Shown here: positions 30,988 to 36,767 of the stretch, piece by piece
Numbering within the stretch: position 1 is the first letter of the stretch
Layout of the letters: each line of letters opens with the position of its first letter
Virus record (IMG/VR): IMGVR_UViG_3300020074_000055
Span: 1 to 36,767 of that record
Length of the DNA stretch: 36,767 bases
Strand: one strand, 5' to 3'
Origin: a virus
Position numbers and translations under genes: made by a program
Notes under the pieces: model-generated
Seen by the model: the letters and a program-made list of their open reading frames with translations, nothing else
What the model was told of the DNA's origin: nothing
Databases searched by the model: none

Positions 30988-33126
30988 ATGAGTATTTTCA
31001 AAAAGTCCGTAAAAGGTATGCTTGCAGAAGCAAGTGCTAGAACAAACCAATTTTGGAACAAATATGCGTCTAATTATCAGGACGAGTATTCAGCCGGAAC
31101 CAATTACTGGCTCAAAGGTAGCTTGTTTGATAAGAAACAATCCATGTTTGAACATGAATATGGCTTCAAAGAAGAAAAATATGACTACTTTGCCCTCGCA
31201 CAATACCAACGAGCCGTTGCAAACTTTGTTCATATTATGACCGGTGATCCAAACATTCATGTCCAATACAACAACAATGGTCAAAATATGACCGATGGAA
31301 AAACCGTTCACCTTTCTGCATCCATAAATGAAAAAGACTTTGACTCAAATGTTGGCCTTGCCCTACATGAAAGTAGCCACATTCTTTATACGGATATGGG
31401 AAAGTTTCGTGATGCAGTATCTAATCTGGTATATCATGCCCATCAACATTTGAGGGATGAAAACGGTAATTATCTGTTTCAAGAACAAGGTGATATAGAA
31501 AAATTGTTTGAAGGTTATACCGATAAACAAAACTTTTTCAAATCTCTTGTCAATATCATTGAAGACTTGTATATTGATGCGATGACATATACGGCTGCTC
31601 CCGGATATCGTATCTATTACAAATCTCTTTACAATAAATTCTTCGGTGACGAGAAAGTAACCCGTGCTTTCTATGACGAAGAATTTATGAAACCTACGGC
31701 ACACAATTATCTTTTTCACTTGTGTAATTTCCGTAGCCCATACCGTAATCTCAATGCCCTACCTGCATTGCAATTAGTTTGGGACACGCTTGACTTGCAG
31801 AACATTCGTAGATTGAAAACTGATGAAGACCGTATCAAACTTGCTTATACGGTTGCCGGTATCATTCTGAAACAATTAAGTGAGATTGAAAAAGATGACC
31901 AACCAGATGACCAAGACGGTTATGGTGACGGTGGTGGCATAGGTGACGGTGAAGGTGACGATATGGAACCAACCACTGGTAGACCAAATCCTATTCCAGA
32001 CGGCGTTAGTGACAAACCACTAACAGACAAACAAAGAGAACAAGTTGAAAAGTTGTTTCAGAAACAAAGAGACCTTATCAACGGTGATACCAAAAAAACA
32101 AAGTTGTCCAAAGCTGATGCTCAGAAGGTTGATGCGGTATCTTCTGTGGATCTTGACGAACAAATTGTTGCCAAGAATTTTGAGGATGACTACGGTAGAT
32201 TTAATCCACGCGGTATCAAAACTTTTATTGTCCGTAATATCAACCGTAAATTTATGGAAAGTGATGTGTCTGCACCATTCGGTGTTCGTAAATCCGGCTG
32301 GAGAAGACGCGATGTATCCAGATACATTGCTTTAGGTAAAGTGCTCGCCAAGAAGTTGCAAATTCGTAACGAAGAAAGAGTAACTACTTCTACCCGTCTC
32401 AAATCTGGCAGAATTGATGCAAGATTGTTACATGAAATTGGTAGTAGTAATTATGAAATCTTCAAACAAATTACTATCCACGAATACCAACCATCATTCA
32501 TTCACTTATCAATTGACCAATCCGGTTCAATGTCTGGTGACAAGTTTGAAGAATCAGTCAAACTTGCTGTGATGTTTGCGGTTGCTGCTAAACAAATTAA
32601 GAACCTTCATGTTGTAGTTAGTGCTCGTTCTGTATATTCAGATAATTATAGTGGTGGTAGAGGTAAATCATCAATGCACGATACACCTTATCTTATTTAC
32701 CTATATGATTCAACCAAACATAACATTGCTCACATTCGTGATGTTTTTGAGACAATCTATGTCACTAATACAACACCAGAAGGACTTTGTTTTGAGGCAA
32801 TCATGGGTGAAATCATCAAACAATCTGCTAATACGGATGCTTACTTTATCAACCTATGTGACGGCGAACCATTTATGACACATGATAAACAACATTTTTC
32901 ATATCGTGGACAGTCCGCTCAGACACACTCCAGAAAACAAGTTGAGCGTATGCGTGCTCGCGGTATCAATGTCCTCACATACTTCATTGGTGGTGCCCAT
33001 GATTTCTGTAAAGTTGTTGAAACATACAAAACAAATTGTGTTCACTTGCGTCGTGCTGATGAAATTGCAAAAGTTGTTAAGGCCATGAACGATGAGTTAT
33101 TATCGGCGAGTAAAAAGAATGGTTAA
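30988..33126 (+). CDS. CobT-like VWA protein with N-terminal metallopeptidase-like domain
   Basis: The 712-residue protein has three parts. Residues about 70-210 hold LALHESSHILYTD (His127, Glu128, His131) and NIIEDLYIDA (Glu192), a zinc-peptidase pattern like that of DUF2201-N/CobT-type proteins. Residues about 300-400 are an acidic Asp/Gly-rich linker. Residues about 500-700 are a VWA domain with MIDAS DQSGSM (Asp510, Ser512, Ser514); the block RLKSGRIDARLLHEI before it is CobT-typical. It should partner the MoxR ATPase, which could open or load it. The substrate is unknown. The SD is AAGGGATATGTA before ATG. The metallopeptidase domain may be catalytic or only structural. Confidence 0.85.
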   Translation: MSIFKKSVKGMLAEASARTNQFWNKYASNYQDEYSAGTNYWLKGSLFDKKQSMFEHEYGFKEEKYDYFALAQYQRAVANFVHIMTGDPNIHVQYNNNGQNMTDGKTVHLSASINEKDFDSNVGLALHESSHILYTDMGKFRDAVSNLVYHAHQHLRDENGNYLFQEQGDIEKLFEGYTDKQNFFKSLVNIIEDLYIDAMTYTAAPGYRIYYKSLYNKFFGDEKVTRAFYDEEFMKPTAHNYLFHLCNFRSPYRNLNALPALQLVWDTLDLQNIRRLKTDEDRIKLAYTVAGIILKQLSEIEKDDQPDDQDGYGDGGGIGDGEGDDMEPTTGRPNPIPDGVSDKPLTDKQREQVEKLFQKQRDLINGDTKKTKLSKADAQKVDAVSSVDLDEQIVAKNFEDDYGRFNPRGIKTFIVRNINRKFMESDVSAPFGVRKSGWRRRDVSRYIALGKVLAKKLQIRNEERVTTSTRLKSGRIDARLLHEIGSSNYEIFKQITIHEYQPSFIHLSIDQSGSMSGDKFEESVKLAVMFAVAAKQIKNLHVVVSARSVYSDNYSGGRGKSSMHDTPYLIYLYDSTKHNIAHIRDVFETIYVTNTTPEGLCFEAIMGEIIKQSANTDAYFINLCDGEPFMTHDKQHFSYRGQSAQTHSRKQVERMRARGINVLTYFIGGAHDFCKVVETYKTNCVHLRRADEIAKVVKAMNDELLSASKKNG

Positions 33127-33598
33127 AACAAAATCACTTAAACGATTTGCAATGGCTCCGCCGGTAAAACCAATACCGGCGGAAACTATGTATCTGTCTC
33201 GCAAGAATGTTTCCGATGATATTATTTCATCTATAATTGACCATACTATTGACTGGTGTATTGATACCTTTGGTATGAACACCAATAGAGAACATCCGTA
33301 TATTTCTTGGGAATGGAATACTCTTGATAGTGATGACAATGACAAACAATCTATTGCAAGATATGATCCAGATACCAATACAATATCGCTTAAGGTTCGT
33401 GGCCATAGAACTGCTAAAGTCTTTATCAAGACTATCATACATGAATACATACATTACCTACAACCCACAAAGGGCGGTTGGTATGAACGATGGAACAAAG
33501 AACATGGTTACTATAAAAATCCTTATGAAATTGAAGCATACTATTTAAGTGATATGTATGCACAAACCGCAACTAATTTTGTCATGGAAAAAATTTAA
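33119..33598 (+). CDS. SprT/HExxH-type zinc metalloprotease
   Basis: The 159-residue product contains IIHEYIHYLQP (His108, Glu109, His112), with a candidate third ligand in PYEIEAYYLSDMY (Glu137 or Glu139), spaced as in small zinc proteases of the SprT/minigluzincin kind. It overlaps the VWA gene by 8 nt at ATG 33119, which has an A-rich leader; ATG 33092, with AAGG upstream, would add 9 residues and a 35-nt overlap. The gene is likely co-translated with the VWA protein. A proteolytic module together with MoxR/VWA is inferred. Confidence 0.72.
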   Translation: MVKTKSLKRFAMAPPVKPIPAETMYLSRKNVSDDIISSIIDHTIDWCIDTFGMNTNREHPYISWEWNTLDSDDNDKQSIARYDPDTNTISLKVRGHRTAKVFIKTIIHEYIHYLQPTKGGWYERWNKEHGYYKNPYEIEAYYLSDMYAQTATNFVMEKI

Positions 33599-33635
33599 TT
33601 GCTTGCTTTGTTAATAAATTTTTCGTATATTTGTT
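33599..33635 (+). promoter_or_regulatory. Host-type promoter P5, leaderless type
   Basis: TTGCTTGC (33599-33606), 19-nt spacer, TATATTTG (33626-33633), then TT and ATG at 33636. With the usual start distance of a TAnnTTTG promoter the mRNA would begin at or next to the start codon. Confidence 0.6.
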
Positions 33636-33929
33636 ATGATTGAAATGAAAAATAATGATGATAAAAAATTGAACATGGGTTGTCTTTCTGTGTTCTTTAC
33701 GGGCATGAAAGGATTTATTATGATATGTGCTTTAATAGTGGTATTATTTATCATGGTAGCTCTAGGTATAACTGTGTTCTATTGGTATATGAATTTCTTA
33801 TTATCTGCACCCATGTGGCTTACTTTAATTGGTATTGCAATTCCAATTATATTTTTCATTGGATATTATACCCGGTTATTCCAATGGACAGTAATTAAGG
33901 CAGAAGAATATGAGAAAGAAAATAAATAA
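33636..33929 (+). CDS. Small two-pass membrane protein
   Basis: The 97-residue product has two membrane segments (about 24-50 FIMICALIVVLFIMVALGITVFY and about 57-79 MWLTLIGIAIPIIFFIGYY) with short charged ends. It starts two bases after a TATATTTG promoter box, so translation is probably leaderless; an ATG at 33645 gives a start 3 residues shorter. The family is not recognised. It lies just upstream of the tRNA genes. A holin-like or anti-superinfection role is possible but not shown. Confidence 0.6.
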   Translation: MIEMKNNDDKKLNMGCLSVFFTGMKGFIMICALIVVLFIMVALGITVFYWYMNFLLSAPMWLTLIGIAIPIIFFIGYYTRLFQWTVIKAEEYEKENK

Positions 33930-33934
33930 TGGTA

Positions 33935-34006
33935 GGTCCCATCGTTTAATGGTTAGGACACCGCCCTTTCACGGCGATAATAGGGGTTCGAGTCCCCTTG
34001 GGATCA
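33935..34006 (+). tRNA. tRNA-Glu (anticodon TTC)
   Basis: The 72-nt cloverleaf has acceptor GGTCCCA paired with TGGGATC, anticodon loop CTTTCAC with TTC, and T-arm GGGGTTCGAGTCCCC. The anticodon arm CCGCC/GGCGA has one mismatch at its base. CCA is not encoded. It is very close to bacterial tRNA-Glu. Confidence 0.9.
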
Positions 34007-34012
34007 CAATAA

Positions 34013-34086
34013 GGGCTTATAGCTCAATCGGTTAGAGCAAACGACTCATAATCGTTAGGTTGCAGGTTCAAGTCCTGCTGGGCCCA
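34013..34086 (+). tRNA. tRNA with CAT anticodon, probably Ile2
   Basis: The 74-nt cloverleaf has acceptor GGGCTTA with TGGGCCC, D-arm AGCTCAATCGGTTAGAGC, and anticodon loop CTCATAA with CAT in a stem AACGA/TCGTT. That arm resembles bacterial tRNA-Ile2, whose CAT is changed to lysidine by TilS, more than elongator Met. CCA is not encoded. It lies 6 nt after tRNA-Glu. Confidence 0.85.
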
Positions 34087-34100
34087 CATAGGAGAATAAA

Positions 34101-34247
34101 ATGAATAATAAAGAAAAATTAGAACAAATGATTGAAGTTGCTAAACAAGTTCTGAAAGAAAATCCAGATGATACATGGGTTCGTAAAGGTTTAGTTGAAA
34201 TGGAAGCAGAACTGAAAAGACTTGAAGAATTACAACAAAAACAATAA
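34101..34247 (+). CDS. Small helical protein (48 residues)
   Basis: This short gene has a strong SD (AGGAGAATAAA then ATG 34101) and codes 48 residues, acidic and helical (NNKEKLEQMIEVAKQVLKEN, VEMEAELKRLEELQQKQ). It sits 14 nt after the tRNA pair. Function is unknown. Confidence 0.6.
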   Translation: MNNKEKLEQMIEVAKQVLKENPDDTWVRKGLVEMEAELKRLEELQQKQ

Positions 34248-34258
34248 TTATATTTGTT
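34222..34258 (+). promoter_or_regulatory. Host-type promoter P6, leaderless type
   Basis: TTG (34222-34224) stands at the same distance as in P1-P5 before TATATTTG (34249-34256), which is followed by TT and ATG 34259. The box plus TT plus ATG is identical to P5. Confidence 0.5.
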
Positions 34259-34507
34259 ATGAATGAAGAATACAAATACTATCAAAAAAAATATGTTCGT
34301 GTTGGTGACAAAATTCGTGTTTGGGTAGAAAGCATGAATCGATGGTCTGATGAACTTATTGTTACTAAACTTACAGCGTTGCGTATTGTTGTTAAACTTA
34401 CCAATGGAAAAGAAATAAATTTTTATAGGAAATCGTTTGAAACATCAAATGAATTTATATTTTCCAGTTGTAGACCGTTAGACTATGTAGTGGAAAATGA
34501 CAATTAA
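34259..34507 (+). CDS. Small basic beta-rich protein, unknown
   Basis: The 82-residue product starts MNEEYKYYQKKYVRVGDKIR and has an SH3-like run of short strands (KIRVWVES, ELIVTKLTALRIVVKLTNG). No family is recognised. The start codon follows the TATATTTG box by two bases, so its mRNA is probably leaderless. Confidence 0.55.
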   Translation: MNEEYKYYQKKYVRVGDKIRVWVESMNRWSDELIVTKLTALRIVVKLTNGKEINFYRKSFETSNEFIFSSCRPLDYVVENDN

Positions 34508-34519
34508 AATGGAAAAAAT

Positions 34520-34897
34520 ATGAGTGAATTAAAATTAAAACAAATAGAAGATAAACTTGAACAGTTAGAACACAATCAAATGCTAATAATAGATTTATTG
34601 TATTCTATAAGAACAGCGGTTTTAGATAAAGAAACAATGGAAAAGGAAATAGATACCGTTTATTGGATGAACAGATTTTCAGAAGTCTATCCGTCCATGC
34701 AAAAATTCAAACAACTTTCTCAAAAAACATATATTTTCCATAATGATTTGATGTCAAAACTAGCTGATACTTCAGCAAAATATAGACGAGAATTTGATGG
34801 TATTCAAGATGATTGGGGTATTTCAAATATCAAAGACACCAATGACCAAGATAATACACCCGATGGTCCAGAAATGATTGATAGAAATTCTTACTAA
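34520..34897 (+). CDS. Coiled-coil protein, unknown
   Basis: The 125-residue product has an N-terminal heptad region (LKLKQIEDKLEQLEHNQMLI) and an acidic tail (about 95-125). The family is not recognised. It starts 12 nt after the preceding stop, with GGAAAAAAT before ATG, and ends before a terminator, closing the plus-strand operon that includes the tRNAs. Confidence 0.55.
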   Translation: MSELKLKQIEDKLEQLEHNQMLIIDLLYSIRTAVLDKETMEKEIDTVYWMNRFSEVYPSMQKFKQLSQKTYIFHNDLMSKLADTSAKYRREFDGIQDDWGISNIKDTNDQDNTPDGPEMIDRNSY

Positions 34898-34937
34898 ATA
34901 ATTACTCCCTACATACTCCTCCCCGGAGTTTGCAATC

Positions 34938-34979
34938 GGGGCACCGTTTTCGTGGTTGTTTTCGGTGCCCCACTTTTTA
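34938..34979 (+). terminator. Rho-independent terminator
   Basis: GGGGCACCG (34938-34946) pairs with CGGTGCCCC (34963-34971) across a 16-nt loop, and ACTTTTTAT follows. A smaller hairpin ACTCC/GGAGT lies just upstream (34916-34930). It ends the tRNA operon. Confidence 0.9.
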
Positions 34980-34998
34980 TTAACCAACCGAATAAACT

Positions 34999-35151
34999 AT
35001 GATTAAAGGAAACGATCTAACTCTTGTTGAGGAATCATATAACGAAGGATATGAGACCGGTATAATGGACTTTATTGCCAGATTGAAAACAGTATTCCCT
35101 ATTGACGAAGAACACTTTATTACTATTGCAAGAGACTTACTTGACGAGTGA
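34999..35151 (+). CDS. Small acidic protein (50 residues)
   Basis: A 50-residue reading frame starts at ATG 34999 and ends TGA 35151: MIKGNDLTLVEESYNEGYET then GIMDFIARLKTVFPIDEEHF. The charge pattern and helical repeat look real, but there is no strong SD and no promoter box. It overlaps the end of the minus-strand gene at 35137 by 15 nt, tail to tail. Function is unknown. Confidence 0.45.
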   Translation: MIKGNDLTLVEESYNEGYETGIMDFIARLKTVFPIDEEHFITIARDLLDE

Positions 35152-35715
35152 TTGCATGAATAGTTTATATCCATCAACATCCCTTACTTCGATACCATTG
35201 TATTGTTGTGACCACTTTTCTCTACTTGGAAATAGGAATGTTGGAACACCTGCACCTATTGATGTTTTTATTAACTTTGCAGTATCATATCCCGTACATT
35301 TTCTACTGACATCCACATCAATTCTCTTGATATAATTTAATGCATTAGGAATATACATATCTTTTGAATAGATACGGTCTTCGTATTCTTCGTATTCATC
35401 ATTACCGTGCATGCCATGATAATAATTGTAAGCACCACCTTTATATTTGTTTCCTAATTTTGTCCCATCCAATTCAAATCTAACAAAGTGACATGCATAC
35501 CGGAATGACTTTGTATACCCTTCTATCTTTGTTCTTGCAACGGACATATAATACCCATCGTCATACTTTCTGCCAGGATCAACATTGGGTTCAACCGGCA
35601 CATCAGTCAATCTAAAACGGTTTGTTTCTATTATATTATTTGCCGCTTCCGTAGTAGTAAAGTGATATACTATGTCGGATATGCGTTCCATCAATATGTC
35701 TTTTAATTTAATCAT
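35137..35715 (-). CDS. ADP-ribosyltransferase-like protein with MIKLKDIL tag
   Basis: The 192-residue protein starts MIKLKDILMER, then DIVYHFTTTEAANNIIETNRFRL, YYMSVARTK and FVRFELDGTKLGNKYK. The YHFT...I...N-F-L opening and the later DEYEEYEDRI block resemble ART-like folds in which a Tyr-His-Phe start binds NAD; I rate that as moderate. The first 8-10 residues match the neighbouring gene's start, which looks like a targeting tag. T4 packages its Alt ADP-ribosyltransferase in the capsid with a short N-terminal targeting peptide, so a co-injected toxin-like effector is an attractive guess. Its ATGA overlap couples it to the upstream gene. Confidence 0.6.
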   Translation of the reverse strand: MIKLKDILMERISDIVYHFTTTEAANNIIETNRFRLTDVPVEPNVDPGRKYDDGYYMSVARTKIEGYTKSFRYACHFVRFELDGTKLGNKYKGGAYNYYHGMHGNDEYEEYEDRIYSKDMYIPNALNYIKRIDVDVSRKCTGYDTAKLIKTSIGAGVPTFLFPSREKWSQQYNGIEVRDVDGYKLFMQSLVK

Positions 35716-36182
35716 ACCATGTTTACCTTATTTGTTATTTTGTATAAATTCAATGCCCTACCACTACCAACCTTAACAGGATTTTGTTTAATCAAATATC
35801 CGTCTCTCACAAGGGTATTGAAAAATTTTTCACCATCATCATAGAATGTACTTGTGCCAAACCATTCAGAACCCATACCAACATCACGAAGACCCCGTGA
35901 ACCCCATTTAGCATTTAACTCGTTGTCGTAGTTGAGTCTTCCCATTTTCCAATCTCCAAGATACTTTAATACCCATGCTTTAGTAAATCCTTTTCCCCTA
36001 AACTCTTCCTTTGGAAAAAATGAGTGGATATAAAGAATAGGACTCGGCAATTCAGGATACGAATCAAAATTACCCCTAATATCATCTGGCAGTTCATTGG
36101 TGATTATATCAACGCCCTTGAAGGGTTTAGGGACATCCGGTGGTATATCCAACTCTAACATTATATTTTTTAATTTAATCAT
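35712..36182 (-). CDS. Protein with MIKLKNIM tag, possibly GNAT-like
   Basis: The 156-residue product starts MIKLKNIMLELDI. The middle PSPILYIHSFFPKEEFRGKGFTKA resembles the core of GNAT acetyltransferases, where R-GKG-T binds acetyl-CoA phosphate. The C-terminus has FFNTLVRDGYLIKQNP. The acetyltransferase idea is tentative. A strong SD (GAGGAGTTAGA before ATG) marks the start. It overlaps the next gene by 4 nt. The shared N-terminal tag suggests both products go to the same place. Confidence 0.5.
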   Translation of the reverse strand: MIKLKNIMLELDIPPDVPKPFKGVDIITNELPDDIRGNFDSYPELPSPILYIHSFFPKEEFRGKGFTKAWVLKYLGDWKMGRLNYDNELNAKWGSRGLRDVGMGSEWFGTSTFYDDGEKFFNTLVRDGYLIKQNPVKVGSGRALNLYKITNKVNMV

Positions 36183-36259
36183 TCTAACTCCTCAAGGGCC
36201 GGGCGCCCACCCAACCGATCTCCAATGACTTATGTATTTGTGTCGCCGTTTACAACACC
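36183..36259 (-). promoter_or_regulatory. Gap with GGGCGCCC palindrome
   Basis: This short gap contains the GC-rich stretch GGGCCGGGCGCCCACCC, with an 8-bp palindrome, just before the SD of the tagged gene. Nothing else is visible. Its base composition is unlike the surrounding sequence. Confidence 0.3.
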
Positions 36260-36767
36260 TTAAAATAAACCAGCAAACCTTACTGCCGGATAAAACAACC
36301 ATATGACATACCACAATATTACAGCATACACAGCAATATGAAATACCGATATGCCACTTGTCCCCCTACCCATCCAACGATTCATCATACCCAATGGTGT
36401 CCACCACAGCCAAAACATATCACCATATCTAACCATGTCCTTCAATCGACCAAGAAGTATGTAGAATAAAACATCACATACTCCCATCCACCATAGGTAA
36501 AAAAATCCTAACACCACCCAAGTGTTCCAATCCGATAATAAACCCATAAGGGTTATGATAAGGATTTGCACACTTGTCTGCCCTATACGATAACGAACCA
36601 TATTCTCACGATTGTCCGACCTAGCAGCTATCTCATAACATATCGCATCCCATGCTGAGAATAAGGTTATACCCAATAACAGTATAAGGGGATTACTGAT
36701 GCCAAACCACCCATCAAGAGCAAGACCGAATAACGATACCACAAGTGCAGGAAATGACAAATCTCTT
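36260..36767 (-). CDS. Multi-pass membrane protein (cut by the window edge)
   Basis: The visible part is at least 166 residues and has four to five membrane segments (about 5-38, 70-87, 95-107, 139-160) with Trp-rich loops (FFYLWWMGVCDV, MFWLWWTPLGMM). A TTG at 36760 could start it, but the frame stays open to the window edge, so the true start may lie outside. I do not recognise the family. No signal or enzyme motif is visible. Confidence 0.55.
   Translation of the reverse strand, partial: RDLSFPALVVSLFGLALDGWFGISNPLILLLGITLFSAWDAICYEIAARSDNRENMVRYRIGQTSVQILIITLMGLLSDWNTWVVLGFFYLWWMGVCDVLFYILLGRLKDMVRYGDMFWLWWTPLGMMNRWMGRGTSGISVFHIAVYAVILWYVIWLFYPAVRFAGLF

Noticed and set aside
34055-34285. 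Minus-strand frame with a GPAGLEPAT end
   Set aside because: It is antisense to the tRNA; this peptide is a well-known artefact of translating a tRNA gene.

Overview
The window is AT-rich, densely coded DNA of a large tailed phage, best read as a T4-related (myovirus-type) genome that infects a member of the Bacteroidota or the wider FCB group. The phage call rests on T4-type homologues recognisable by motif: a gp55-like late sigma factor, a gp5-like central spike, a gp25-like wedge protein and a gp6/baseplate-J protein, plus tail lysins. The host call rests on three independent signs: a Fibrobacter succinogenes major paralogous domain protein, a DUF4494-like protein, and a family of promoters that match the Bacteroidota TTG / TAnnTTTG pattern with one fixed spacing. 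All functional calls come from reading motifs by eye; no database search was run.

Layout. Bases 1-27603 are coded on the minus strand. From high to low coordinate this strand carries: an exported envelope-enzyme pair (phosphodiester glycosidase-like 26950-27603 and transglycosylase-like 26172-26675); small membrane and unknown proteins; thyX, a Rossmann-type protein, a Fib_succ-domain adhesin and a lipoprotein; a DxD glycosyltransferase-like protein and uvsE; a membrane coiled-coil protein; ClpP-like protease and gp55-like sigma; then the tail/baseplate block (17950 down to 202). That block holds the spike, a leucine-rich repeat protein, a GH19 endolysin, a very large multi-domain hub lysin, gp25, gp6, a beta-rich tail protein, a Pro-rich coiled-coil protein and a 1332-residue P2-I-like/LamG tail protein. 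Bases 1-72 are the start of another late gene that leaves the window.

Bases 27730-35151 are coded on the plus strand. They hold small conserved phage proteins, an HTH protein, a Lys-rich zinc-ribbon-like protein, a MoxR AAA ATPase, a CobT-like VWA/metallopeptidase, a second HExxH metalloprotease, two tRNA genes and short genes. At least five promoters of the fixed-spacing family lie here, two of them apparently giving leaderless mRNAs. Bases 35137-36767 return to the minus strand with two genes sharing an N-terminal tag (one ADP-ribosyltransferase-like) and a membrane protein cut by the window edge.

How it fits together. Host-type promoters drive the plus-strand block and uvsE, which suggests early or middle expression by host RNA polymerase. 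The minus-strand structural block carries another recurring AT motif (TATTTAT) and encodes the gp55-like factor that could read it. The most unusual observations are: a 26-bp GC-rich DNA element present in opposite orientations in two structural genes, read as Pro-rich in one and Gly-rich in the other; a hub protein that appears to combine a serine hydrolase, an amidase-like domain and an M15 peptidase; the MoxR/VWA/two-metalloprotease module; and the tagged, possibly capsid-packaged pair at the right end.
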